A stretch of DNA of 64,000 nt, from the NCBI GenBank assembly GCA_902597055.1, contig CACJWG010000001.1, positions 103,752-167,751 on the forward strand. The letters run 5' to 3'. Position numbers and translations under genes: made by a program. The DNA comes from an uncultured Pelagibacteraceae bacterium (GTDB lineage: Bacteria; Pseudomonadota; Alphaproteobacteria; Pelagibacterales; Pelagibacteraceae). How positions within the stretch are numbered: the stretch's first letter is position 1; each line of letters begins with the position of its first letter. A model generated the notes under the pieces. It searched no databases, was not told the origin of the DNA, and worked only from the letters and a program-made list of their open reading frames with translations. This document shows positions 28,858 through 37,709 of the stretch, one piece after another.

Positions 28858-31855
28858 TTATTCTCTCATTTTCTTTATCTAAGAAGATTGTATCTGATAC
28901 AGTTACTTTAATTGTTTTATCTATCATTGGAACCAAGAGTTTTTGTCCTTTAAGTCGTTTACCTTCTTTTAAAACTGCTAAAGCAATAGATTTTTTTAAA
29001 GTTGGACTGAAATAACTTGAAGTTACATGTCCAAGCATATCGACAGGCTTTTTATTTTCATCTTTAACTATTTGAGCACCTTCCTCTAAAATTTCATTAG
29101 GGTCATCAGTTAAAAGTCCGACTAATTGTTTTCTATCTTCTCTAATAGTATCGCTTCTATATAGAGATCGTTTACCAATAAAGTCATATTTTTTTTTACT
29201 AATTATCCAATCCATTTGAAGATCTACTGGTGTCATCGTTCCATCAGTATCTTGGCCAACAATGATAAATCCTTTTTCAGCCCTTAAAAGGTGCATAGTT
29301 TCAGTTCCATAAGGAGTAATGTTAAATTCTTTTCCAGCTTCAATACATTTTTCCCAAATATATTTACCGTATGATGCTTCCACATTAATTTCATAACTTA
29401 GTTCACCTGTAAAACTTATCCGCATGATTCTACAGTTTATATTGCCTAGCTTTACCTCTTTAAATGACATATGTGGGAAACTTTCATCAGATAAATCTAA
29501 ATCTTTAAAAATTTTATTAATAATTTTTTTTGCATTTGGACCGCATACACTTGCTGTAGCATAATGATCCGTAACTGAAGTAAGAAATACATCTAATTCC
29601 GGCCATTCAGTTTGCAAATAATCCTCAAGTTTAGACATTACATTTGCTGCACCACCAGTTGTTGTTGTCATTAAATAGTGATTTTCACCTAGTTTTGTTG
29701 TCACTCCGTCATCGTAAACCATACCATCTTCATTAAGCATTAAACCATATCTACATTTTCCGATTTGTAATTTTGACCAAGCATTTGTGTAAACCCTATT
29801 AAGAAACTCATTTGCATCTGTGCCTTGAATATCGATTTTTCCGAGTGTCGAAGCATCTAATATTCCACTAGACTCTCTTGCAGCTTTACTTTCTCTTTGT
29901 ACGGCATCATGCATTGTTTCACCATCTTTTGGATAATACCAAGCCCGTTTCCATTGTCCGACATTTTCAAACTTTGCATTATTTTCAACGTGCCACTCAT
30001 GCATAGGTGTTTTTCTAAAAATATCAAAAAATTGCCCAACATTTCTACCTACTATGGTTCCAAAAGTAAGTGGTGTATATGGAGGCCTGAACGTTGTTGT
30101 TCCTAGATCACCCATATTAGTATTAGTTGTATCTGCAACTATACCCAAGGCATGCATGTTAGCAAGTTTACCTTGATCTGTACCCATACCAGTTGTTGTA
30201 TATCTTTTTACGTGTTCAATTGATTTAAAGCCTTCTCGTAAAGCTAATTTTATATCTTTTGCAGTACTATCATTTTGATAATCTAAAAATGGTTTTGTTT
30301 TACTTAACGGTTTATCTGATGGAAGTAACCATATATTTTTTTTCTCTTTTTCCTTAGAGCATTTAACATCAATTTTATCAAAATTAGAATTTTCAATCTG
30401 CAAAAACTTTTTTGTATCTTTTATCGAATTTTTTAAAACATCATCTAATTCGAAATCTCCTTTTGCAGAACCAATGCTTAATTGATTTAAATTTGTTTTA
30501 TCTGGAACAAAAATATTATCTTTGTTATCAAACTTAAGTTTACCACCAGATTGTGTAAATAGATGAACCATCGGAGTCCAGCCACCAGAAATTGCTAAGC
30601 AATCACAATTCAATTCAATTTTTTTTCCGACAACATCATTGCCTTTATCATTTAGCTTCATTATTGTTATTTTGTTAATTCTTTTATAACCTTTAGTGTT
30701 TACTACTGTATGGTTCCAATAAATTTGTATCCCTAGACTTTTAACTTTATTTACTATTTCTGAAGATGAATTATCTCTTATATCTATTATTGCATTTAAT
30801 TTTGTGCCTGATTTATGTAATGATAAGGCTGTTTCATAAGCACTGTCATTATTAGTAAATATAACATTTTCTAAACCACATCTTACACCATAATAGTCTA
30901 TGTATTTTTTCACAGCAGATGCTAACATTATACCTGGTCTATCGTTGTTATGAAAAACTTGAGGTCTTTCTATAGCGCCAGTGGAGATAATTACTTTTTT
31001 TGCTCTTATTTTGTAAAGCCTTTGTCTGATTTTATTATTGCGGTCATTAACACTTAAATGATCAGTTAAATTTTGCCTTGCTAGTAAAAAGTTGTAATTA
31101 TGATAAGCAGCAAGACTTGTTCTTGTTTTAATAATGATATTTTTATCATTTTTAATGTTTTCAATGAGTTTTTTTAACCATTCACTGCTTTTTTGATTAT
31201 CAATTTTAGAGATATCATTGTCATCATAAATTAATGAACCTCCTAATAATTCTTTGTCTTCTAACAACAAAACTTTTTTATTATCATCAGAAGCTATTTT
31301 AGCCGCTATTAAACCAGAAACACCACCTCCAACTATTAAGATATCACAGTGCATATATCTGTGGTCGTACATATCTGGATCTTGTTTCGTTGGGGATTTT
31401 CCTAAGCCAGCGGATTTACGAATAAAGTATTCGTACTTCTCCCAAAAACTTGCTGGCCACATAAATGTTTTATAATAAAAGCCTGCAGGAAGGAGAGGTG
31501 ATAAAAAGTTATTTATTCCACCTATATCAAATTTTACACTTGGCCAACAATTCTGACTGTTACAAATTAAACCATCATATAATTCGATTTCAGTAGCTCG
31601 TACGTTAGGATCAGTTAAAGCATCGTCATTTCCTATTTGAAGAATTGCATTTGGTTCCTCAGAACCAGAAGTCATTATTCCTCTTGGTCTATGGTACTTA
31701 AAACTTCTTCCCACAAGATGAATATCGTTTGAAAGTAGGGCAGATGCCAGTGTATCGCCTTTATATCCGTATAATTTTTTTCCATTAAAAATAAAAGATA
31801 GTTTTCTGGTTTCGTCTACAAATTGTTTATTATTTATTCTTAGATTTTTGGACAT
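28850..31855 (-). CDS. soxA: Sarcosine oxidase alpha subunit
   Basis: Largest subunit (1001 aa). The N-terminal Fer2_4-like domain (about 20-100) has FKYHRPRGIMTSGSEEPNA, a dinucleotide-binding motif VGGGVSGL lies at 175-182, and the C-terminal third (about 600-990) is a GcvT-like folate domain that accepts the one-carbon unit as 5,10-methylene-tetrahydrofolate. With SoxB it demethylates sarcosine to glycine. It shares one base with soxD and overlaps soxG by 8 bases. Confidence 0.96.
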   Translation of the reverse strand: MSKNLRINNKQFVDETRKLSFIFNGKKLYGYKGDTLASALLSNDIHLVGRSFKYHRPRGIMTSGSEEPNAILQIGNDDALTDPNVRATEIELYDGLICNSQNCWPSVKFDIGGINNFLSPLLPAGFYYKTFMWPASFWEKYEYFIRKSAGLGKSPTKQDPDMYDHRYMHCDILIVGGGVSGLIAAKIASDDNKKVLLLEDKELLGGSLIYDDNDISKIDNQKSSEWLKKLIENIKNDKNIIIKTRTSLAAYHNYNFLLARQNLTDHLSVNDRNNKIRQRLYKIRAKKVIISTGAIERPQVFHNNDRPGIMLASAVKKYIDYYGVRCGLENVIFTNNDSAYETALSLHKSGTKLNAIIDIRDNSSSEIVNKVKSLGIQIYWNHTVVNTKGYKRINKITIMKLNDKGNDVVGKKIELNCDCLAISGGWTPMVHLFTQSGGKLKFDNKDNIFVPDKTNLNQLSIGSAKGDFELDDVLKNSIKDTKKFLQIENSNFDKIDVKCSKEKEKKNIWLLPSDKPLSKTKPFLDYQNDSTAKDIKLALREGFKSIEHVKRYTTTGMGTDQGKLANMHALGIVADTTNTNMGDLGTTTFRPPYTPLTFGTIVGRNVGQFFDIFRKTPMHEWHVENNAKFENVGQWKRAWYYPKDGETMHDAVQRESKAARESSGILDASTLGKIDIQGTDANEFLNRVYTNAWSKLQIGKCRYGLMLNEDGMVYDDGVTTKLGENHYLMTTTTGGAANVMSKLEDYLQTEWPELDVFLTSVTDHYATASVCGPNAKKIINKIFKDLDLSDESFPHMSFKEVKLGNINCRIMRISFTGELSYEINVEASYGKYIWEKCIEAGKEFNITPYGTETMHLLRAEKGFIIVGQDTDGTMTPVDLQMDWIISKKKYDFIGKRSLYRSDTIREDRKQLVGLLTDDPNEILEEGAQIVKDENKKPVDMLGHVTSSYFSPTLKKSIALAVLKEGKRLKGQKLLVPMIDKTIKVTVSDTIFLDKENERING

Positions 31856-32130
31856 TATAATTTTGGCGGTTGTTCACCCATTTTGTATATTTTTTCTATT
31901 TTATCATTTGAGGTGTCACGGGCTACATTAAACCATTTTCTACATCCATGTGCATGATTCCATCTTTCAAATTGGATACCCTTAATATTTTTTCTCATAA
32001 ATAAATATTCTGCCCATTGATCATCATTTAATTCAGTAGGTTGTTTAGGTCTTGCTATATGAGCTTCACCACCAGAAACAAATTCTGATTGATCTCTTTC
32101 ACCACAATATGGACAATTAATTAAAAACAT
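31855..32130 (-). CDS. soxD: Sarcosine oxidase delta subunit
   Basis: 91-aa subunit with a zinc-ribbon-like set of ligands: C6 and C9 (CPYC) plus H59 and C63 (NHAHGCRKWF). The motif FERWNHAHGCRKWFN is diagnostic of SoxD. It overlaps soxB and soxA by one base each, in the conserved B-D-A-G order. Confidence 0.95.
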   Translation of the reverse strand: MFLINCPYCGERDQSEFVSGGEAHIARPKQPTELNDDQWAEYLFMRKNIKGIQFERWNHAHGCRKWFNVARDTSNDKIEKIYKMGEQPPKL

Positions 32131-33383
32131 TAGTGGGCAACAGCTGCTGCTCCATGTTCATCTACTAGATCACCACTTACAAATCTATTAATGTTAAATG
32201 CAGCATTTAATTTATGAGGTTCATCATTAGCGATTGTATGAGCAAATAAATCGCCCGAACCAGGTGTTGCTTTAAATCCACCAGTTCCCCAACCACAATT
32301 AAAATAAAGACCTTTGATTGATGTTTTACTAATTATCGGGCTTGCATCTGGACAAATGTCAACAATTCCACCCCATTGTCTTAACATCTTCATTCTACTA
32401 AAAATTGGATATAATTCTAATATAGCTTTAAGTGTTTCTTCTACAATATTAAAGCTTCCCTTTTGAGTGTAAGAAACATAAGAGTCAGTTCCCGCACCAA
32501 TAACTAATTCACCTTTATCTGATTGACTCACATAAGCATGAACCGCATTTGACATTACAACAGTATCGATTATTGGTTTTACTGGCTCTGATACAAGCGC
32601 TTGTAAAGGTTTACTTTCGAGAGGTAACTTAAGTCCCGCCATATTTGCTATTACGCTTGAATGTCCTGCAGCAACAACACCAATCTTTTTAGTTTTAATA
32701 AATCCTTTTGTTGTTTCTAGACCTTCAACTGAATCTCCATTTCTCTTAATACCTTTGACTTCGCAATTTTGAATTATATCAACTCCCATTTCATCAGCGC
32801 CTCTTGCATAACCCCAAGCAACAGCATCATGTCTAGCTGTACCAGCTCTTTTTTGTAATGTACCACCTAATACTGGATACCTAATATCTTGAGAAGTATT
32901 TATTATAGGACAAAACTTTTTTACTTCATCTGTTTCCAACCAAACAGCATCAATACCATTTAATCTATTTGCGTGAGTTCTTCTTTTTAGATCTCTTACA
33001 TCTTGTAAATTATGAGCCAAATTCATAACTCCTCTTTGACTGAACATTACATTGTAATTAAGTTCTTGGGACAAACCTTCCCAAATCTTTAATGCGTGAT
33101 CATATAAACCTGCGCTGGCGTCCCATAAATAATTTGATCTGATAATTGTAGTATTTCTTCCAGTGTTACCTCCACCAATCCAACCTTTCTCAACAACAGC
33201 AATTTTTGTTAAATTATGTTTTTTCGCTAAATAATATGCAGTGGCTAAACCGTGACCGCCGCCACCAACAATTACAGCATCATACTCTTTTTTAGGTTCA
33301 GGATCTCTCCATGCTCTTTGCCAATTTTCATGGTTGCTAAAAGCATTCTTTATTAAAGAAAATATAGAATATTTATTTTTCAT
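32130..33383 (-). CDS. soxB: Sarcosine oxidase beta subunit
   Basis: FAD-dependent DAO-family subunit (417 aa) that oxidises sarcosine. The FAD motif [17 protein letters not shown] begins at residue 37, and [14 protein letters not shown] is near the C terminus. It is the first gene of the cluster; upstream are 62 bases, containing a 12-base palindrome, before the divergently oriented tRNA-Ser. In SAR11 this enzyme feeds glycine needs from methylated amines. Confidence 0.96.
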   Translation of the reverse strand: MKNKYSIFSLIKNAFSNHENWQRAWRDPEPKKEYDAVIVGGGGHGLATAYYLAKKHNLTKIAVVEKGWIGGGNTGRNTTIIRSNYLWDASAGLYDHALKIWEGLSQELNYNVMFSQRGVMNLAHNLQDVRDLKRRTHANRLNGIDAVWLETDEVKKFCPIINTSQDIRYPVLGGTLQKRAGTARHDAVAWGYARGADEMGVDIIQNCEVKGIKRNGDSVEGLETTKGFIKTKKIGVVAAGHSSVIANMAGLKLPLESKPLQALVSEPVKPIIDTVVMSNAVHAYVSQSDKGELVIGAGTDSYVSYTQKGSFNIVEETLKAILELYPIFSRMKMLRQWGGIVDICPDASPIISKTSIKGLYFNCGWGTGGFKATPGSGDLFAHTIANDEPHKLNAAFNINRFVSGDLVDEHGAAAVAH

Positions 33384-33408
33384 TTTTTGAGAAATTACTT
33401 GATAAATA

Positions 33409-33420
33409 TTGAATATTCAA
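33409..33420. promoter_or_regulatory. 12-base palindrome upstream of soxB
   Basis: TTGAATATTCAA is a perfect inverted repeat in the gap between soxB and the tRNA-Ser gene, 26 bases before the soxB start codon. It could be an operator for a dimeric regulator. A chance AT-rich palindrome is possible, and no second copy was noticed. Confidence 0.25.
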
Positions 33421-33445
33421 TGATTTCAAGTTACACAGTATATAA

Positions 33446-33540
33446 GGAAGGATGGGTGAGCTGGTTTAAACCAGCGGTTTGCTAAACCGCCGTACGCTTG
33501 AAAAGGTGTACCGAGGGTTCGAATCCCTCTCCTTCCGCCA
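33446..33540 (+). tRNA. tRNA-Ser (GCU)
   Basis: A 95-nt gene with encoded CCA. The acceptor stem GGAAGGA pairs with TCCTTCC (7 bp) followed by G and CCA. The D stem GGT/ACC, the anticodon stem GCGGT/ACCGC with loop TTGCTAA (anticodon GCT at 33481-33483), a long variable arm, and the T arm GAGGG-TTCGAAT-CCCTC are all intact. The long variable arm and GCT anticodon make it tRNA-Ser reading AGC/AGU. It is the only tRNA seen in the window. Confidence 0.97.
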
Positions 33541-33551
33541 TTTTTCAGAAA

Positions 33552-35801
33552 TTAGTATAGCGGGTAATTAGCGAAAAAATCTTTCATTTTGATAGGCTTT
33601 TGCTCTAGCACATATCGATAAACGTTATAATTTTCTAAAACTCTTTGAACATAGTTTCTTGTTTCTTTAAATTTTATAAGCTCAATCCAATCAACATAAT
33701 CCACTTGATCCTTTTGAGGATTTTTATTTATTTTTTTCCAATATCTTACTCTTTTAGGGCCCGCATTATAAGCGGCAATAGCAAAAGGATAGGCACCATC
33801 ATATTCTAAAATTAATCCTGCTAAATAATGAGACCCTAAATTAATATTGTATTCAGGATCTGAAGTTAATCTTGATTTTGAATATGGTAGCTTAGCTTGT
33901 TTTGCAACAATCTTAGCTGTGTAAGTCATAAGTTGCATCATACCTCTCGCACCAGCGTAACTATTTGCTTTACTATCAAATTCACTCTCTTGTCTTATAA
34001 CTGCAAGTATCAATGCAGGGTCAGGAATTTTTCTTTCCCCAACCATAGTTGGTGTGCTGATAACAGGATAGTTATATTGATTGTGAAATCTTTTTTCATA
34101 AGATGCCAATTTAGATATTTGAATTGCAAAATCATATCTTGAAATTTCAGTAGCAAGTTCTGCAGCTAGAACTTCACTTCCTTGATCTATATTATCAAGA
34201 GCTAAATGACGTAAAATATGTTTTGTATATTTATCTCTTTCTATCTCATAAAGTAAATAAACGAGTTTATATAATTTCTTGTCCTTAAATTCTTTTTTGT
34301 ATTTATCGTTTGCTTTCATTGTTTCATTTAAAGAAAATGTTTCGTCTGGTTTAATTTTCATATGTGCAAGTTGCCCATAATATGTAGTCGGAAATTTAGA
34401 CGCTTCACCGTAATATTTATCAGCTGTTACGGGGTCACCCAGTTTTTCATACGTTCTTCCTAACCAAAATGCTCCTCTAGATAAACTTATTGGATAACCA
34501 ACATTTTGATAAAAAGATTTAAAGTGTTCTCTTGCTAAAATTGGATCATTTAAGAAACTTAAAGCAATCCATCCACTAAACCATTCTGCCTCAGCGTATT
34601 CCGGAGTTCCTTGTTCTAATGAGTGGTTATTGACAATTTTGTAGGCTGTTTGATATTTCTTTTTATAAATTAACGATCTTCCAATAATTGATCTTTCCAC
34701 CCACCATTTGTCTGGTCTTACCATATAACTCTTAGTATTCTTAATGTTTAACAAAATTTCTAATGAGCTATCTACTCGACCTCTTTTTCTTCTCCATTTT
34801 AATCTGTCATAGTTAAGACCTGGGTCATTCCTGAAACTTTCAGGCACTTTTGAAATTGCATTGTCTACACCATATGATTTACTCATTAGCAATTGTCTCG
34901 CTGTATAAAGAAGCTGATAATCTTTAGGTAAATATCTTAACATTCTTTTCAAATCCCAATATTTATTTTCCCAAGCTAGGTAATCAGCTCTTCTAATATG
35001 GTCTTCTGATGATAAATATTTTTTTATTCGTTTGTATGTAGGTCTTAGTTCTGCTTTAGATAAATCGGCAGTAATCCATCCTTTTTTTATCAACTTTATA
35101 CCGTCTACATTTTGCCCATCTTGTAATAAGCTTTCCCCCAAAACTATCTCTCCGTATCCACTTAATGGTTTTTTATTCTCGAATAAATCTATTATTTTTT
35201 TGTGACCAATTTTTTTAACTGATAATTTTTTTTCAGATAGATATTCAATTCTACCACGACGAGGATAAGTTTCATTTCTTTTTAAAAATGAACTATAGTC
35301 AGAATAATTTGCATTATTGTTTCTTTCTAGTAGGTATCTCCACATTGTGAAATCATAAATTGACTTATCTTTTGCACGAGAAGCAATTTTGATTGCACTT
35401 TGCCACTTTTTTCTTTTAATTAAATCTAAAGATTGTTGAGCTATTTTTACGTCTTTTTTACTATAGTATTTTGATTTTTTAACTTTCTCCTTTTTTGGCT
35501 CTGTCTTTTTAACAATTATTGTTGGTTTCTTTTTAGGTAGCAAAATCCCTATATTTTGAAAATCCTTATCGGTTTCTGCTTTTTCAACCTTTTCTTTTTT
35601 TTCTTCTTGAATTTCTTTCTCTTTTTTAACTGTAGGTTTTATTGGAGGTATAATATTTTTTTTTGATATAATCTTTTTTTTAACCTCATCAGATAATGTT
35701 GGTTTTTTTGGTGGAATAATTAACTCACTTGAAAATGAATATGAGCCTAAAATTAACAGAAAGATTAAAATAAATTTGATAAATATTTTAAAAAAGATCA
35801 T
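33552..35801 (-). CDS. slt: Soluble lytic murein transglycosylase, Slt70 type
   Basis: Cleaves peptidoglycan glycan strands in the periplasm. It is 749 aa: an N-terminal hydrophobic signal (about 1-25), a lysine/proline-rich linker (about 30-115) with three variants of a P-x-K-P-T motif, a long helical superhelix, and a C-terminal SLT domain with the catalytic glutamate E605 in RQESEF and AGARGMMQLM. It starts divergently from dapA and may share its -10 region. Confidence 0.93.
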   Translation of the reverse strand: MIFFKIFIKFILIFLLILGSYSFSSELIIPPKKPTLSDEVKKKIISKKNIIPPIKPTVKKEKEIQEEKKEKVEKAETDKDFQNIGILLPKKKPTIIVKKTEPKKEKVKKSKYYSKKDVKIAQQSLDLIKRKKWQSAIKIASRAKDKSIYDFTMWRYLLERNNNANYSDYSSFLKRNETYPRRGRIEYLSEKKLSVKKIGHKKIIDLFENKKPLSGYGEIVLGESLLQDGQNVDGIKLIKKGWITADLSKAELRPTYKRIKKYLSSEDHIRRADYLAWENKYWDLKRMLRYLPKDYQLLYTARQLLMSKSYGVDNAISKVPESFRNDPGLNYDRLKWRRKRGRVDSSLEILLNIKNTKSYMVRPDKWWVERSIIGRSLIYKKKYQTAYKIVNNHSLEQGTPEYAEAEWFSGWIALSFLNDPILAREHFKSFYQNVGYPISLSRGAFWLGRTYEKLGDPVTADKYYGEASKFPTTYYGQLAHMKIKPDETFSLNETMKANDKYKKEFKDKKLYKLVYLLYEIERDKYTKHILRHLALDNIDQGSEVLAAELATEISRYDFAIQISKLASYEKRFHNQYNYPVISTPTMVGERKIPDPALILAVIRQESEFDSKANSYAGARGMMQLMTYTAKIVAKQAKLPYSKSRLTSDPEYNINLGSHYLAGLILEYDGAYPFAIAAYNAGPKRVRYWKKINKNPQKDQVDYVDWIELIKFKETRNYVQRVLENYNVYRYVLEQKPIKMKDFFANYPLY

Positions 35802-35828
35802 ATTTTTGTAAATGAATCGATAATCTAT

Positions 35829-35836
35829 GTTATAAA
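35829..35836. promoter_or_regulatory. Shared divergent -10 elements of slt and dapA
   Basis: GTTATAAA between the genes reads TATAAA forward (35831-35836, with an extended TG at 35828-35829) and TATAAC in reverse (35834-35829). The forward element ends 5 bases before the dapA ATG, so initiation would be at or next to the start codon. The reverse element would give slt a leader of about 20 bases. Confidence 0.5.
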
Positions 35837-35841
35837 GTTAT

Positions 35842-36723
35842 ATGTTTAAAGGATCAAATGTTGCGTTATTAACTCCGTTTAAGAATAATAAATTAGACGA
35901 AGATTGTTATATCAAACTAATAAATTTTCATATTGAAAATGGCACAAATGGTTTAGTTCCTGCAGGAACAACTGGTGAATCGCCCACATTGAGCCATGAA
36001 GAACATGAAAAAGTCATTGAGCTTTGTATTAAAGAAGCAAAAGGCAAAATTCCGGTAATTGCAGGCACTGGATCAAATTCTACAACTGAAGCTGTAGCTC
36101 TAACAAAGCATGCAGAAAAGGCAGGAGCAGATGGCGTACTTGTAGTTACTCCATATTACAACAAACCAACACAAGAAGGTTTATATCAACATTACAAATC
36201 AATTAATGATAATACAAGTTTGCCAATTATTATTTATAATATTCCAAGTCGATGCGTTATTGATATGTCAGTTGATACAATGGCAAGACTTTATGAACTT
36301 AAAAATATCGCAGGTGTAAAAGATGCAACAGGAGACCTAAATAGACTTGATCAAACTTTAAAAAAATTGGGTCCTGATTTTATTCAGCTAACTGGTGAAG
36401 ATGGTCTTGCTTTTGAATTTAATAAAAGAGGAGGGGTTGGTATAATTTCAGTTACAGCAAATATAGCACCTAAGCTATGTTCTGATTTTCAAAAATTTTC
36501 AAAATCAAATTCTGATAATGAAATTAAAGAGGCTGAAAGAATTGATGCTTTGCTTCAACCACTTCATAAAGCTCTATTTATTGAAAGCAATCCATCACCT
36601 GCAAAATATGCAGCTAAACTTTTAGGTTTGTGCAGTGATGATGTTAGACTGCCATTAGTTAAAATACAAGAATCCACTAAAGAAAAAGTAAAAGAAGCAT
36701 TATTGTCTGCAAAATTATTGTAG
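35842..36723 (+). CDS. dapA: 4-hydroxy-tetrahydrodipicolinate synthase
   Basis: Condenses aspartate semialdehyde and pyruvate, the first step of the lysine/diaminopimelate branch. It is 293 aa: GTTGESPTL (42-50), YYNKPTQEG and the Schiff-base lysine K160 in GVKDATG, with Y132 in YNIPSR. No Shine-Dalgarno is visible; an extended -10 ends 5 bases upstream, so a leaderless message is likely. smpB follows after 1 base. Confidence 0.97.
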   Translation: MFKGSNVALLTPFKNNKLDEDCYIKLINFHIENGTNGLVPAGTTGESPTLSHEEHEKVIELCIKEAKGKIPVIAGTGSNSTTEAVALTKHAEKAGADGVLVVTPYYNKPTQEGLYQHYKSINDNTSLPIIIYNIPSRCVIDMSVDTMARLYELKNIAGVKDATGDLNRLDQTLKKLGPDFIQLTGEDGLAFEFNKRGGVGIISVTANIAPKLCSDFQKFSKSNSDNEIKEAERIDALLQPLHKALFIESNPSPAKYAAKLLGLCSDDVRLPLVKIQESTKEKVKEALLSAKLL

Positions 36724-36724
36724 C

Positions 36725-37192
36725 ATGGTAAAAAAAGAACCTGGACACAAAATAATTTGTTTAAATAGAAAAGCATCCTTTAATTTTTTTTTCCAAGAAA
36801 TTTTAGAGGCAGGAATTGTATTAAAAGGATCTGAGATTAAGTCTGTAAGAGCAGGAAAAGTAAATATAGCAGAATCATATGCTATTGAAAAAGATGGTGA
36901 GTTTTTTTTAGTAAATTCACACATACCAATTTATAAAGAGGCAAGTTTTACTAACCATAATCCTAGAGAAGAGAGAAAGCTGTTGTTAAATAAAAGAGAG
37001 ATAAAAAAATTAATTGGTAAAGTTAATAGAGATGGATTGTCACTTATACCTCTTAAAATGTATTTTAAAAAAGGGAGAGCAAAGTTGGAGATTGCTGTCG
37101 CAAAAGGTAAAAAAAGATTTGATAAACGACAAACAAAAAAAACAAGGGACTGGAACCGTGATAAAGCAAGATATTTTAGAAGATCGTCATAA
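36725..37192 (+). CDS. smpB: SsrA-binding protein SmpB
   Basis: Binds tmRNA for rescue of stalled ribosomes. It is 155 aa. [34 protein letters not shown] and the C-terminal basic [21 protein letters not shown] are all hallmark SmpB. Its last 35 bases overlap folK in another frame. The tmRNA gene itself was not found in this window. Confidence 0.97.
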   Translation: MVKKEPGHKIICLNRKASFNFFFQEILEAGIVLKGSEIKSVRAGKVNIAESYAIEKDGEFFLVNSHIPIYKEASFTNHNPREERKLLLNKREIKKLIGKVNRDGLSLIPLKMYFKKGRAKLEIAVAKGKKRFDKRQTKKTRDWNRDKARYFRRSS

Positions 37193-37709
37193 TACAATCA
37201 TACTGGCACTAGGCTCTAATTTGGGAAATAGAGCTGATAATATTGAAAAAACTAAGTTTCATTTATCACATTTTTGTTACTTTCTAAAAGTCTCAAAACT
37301 TTATGAAACACCATCGTGGCCAAACCAATCGAATCCAAAATTTTTAAACCTCATTATTGAATGTAAAACAGATTTAACAATTATCGATTTGTTTGAAAAA
37401 ATAAAAAAAATAGAAACATTATTAGGAAGAAAAAAAAGTATAAAAAACGCACCACGAACTTGCGATATTGATATTATTGATTTCAACAATACTTGCAAAA
37501 GCATTATTCATAAAGGAGAAAAAATTATTACTCCACACCCAAGAATGCATCAAAGAAATTTTACTTTAATTCCATTATATGAAATAAAAAAAAACTGGAT
37601 ACATCCGAAAAATAAGCAAAAAATAGATATTTTAATAAAAAAATTAAACCCCAAATCAATTAGTGATATAAAGATTTATCAAAGTAATGGTATAATTAAA
37701 TATGCTTAA
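37158..37709 (+). CDS. folK: HPPK, folate pathway pyrophosphokinase
   Basis: Pyrophosphorylates 6-hydroxymethyl-dihydropterin for folate synthesis. I choose the GTG at 37158 (183 aa), which has AAGGGA at 37143-37148 as ribosome binding site and sits shortly before the family N terminus [11 protein letters not shown]; an ATG at 37014 lies deep inside smpB. Catalytic aspartates are in [10 protein letters not shown], and [14 protein letters not shown] is intact. It overlaps smpB by 35 bases and spoT by 8. Confidence 0.92.
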   Translation: MIKQDILEDRHNTIILALGSNLGNRADNIEKTKFHLSHFCYFLKVSKLYETPSWPNQSNPKFLNLIIECKTDLTIIDLFEKIKKIETLLGRKKSIKNAPRTCDIDIIDFNNTCKSIIHKGEKIITPHPRMHQRNFTLIPLYEIKKNWIHPKNKQKIDILIKKLNPKSISDIKIYQSNGIIKYA

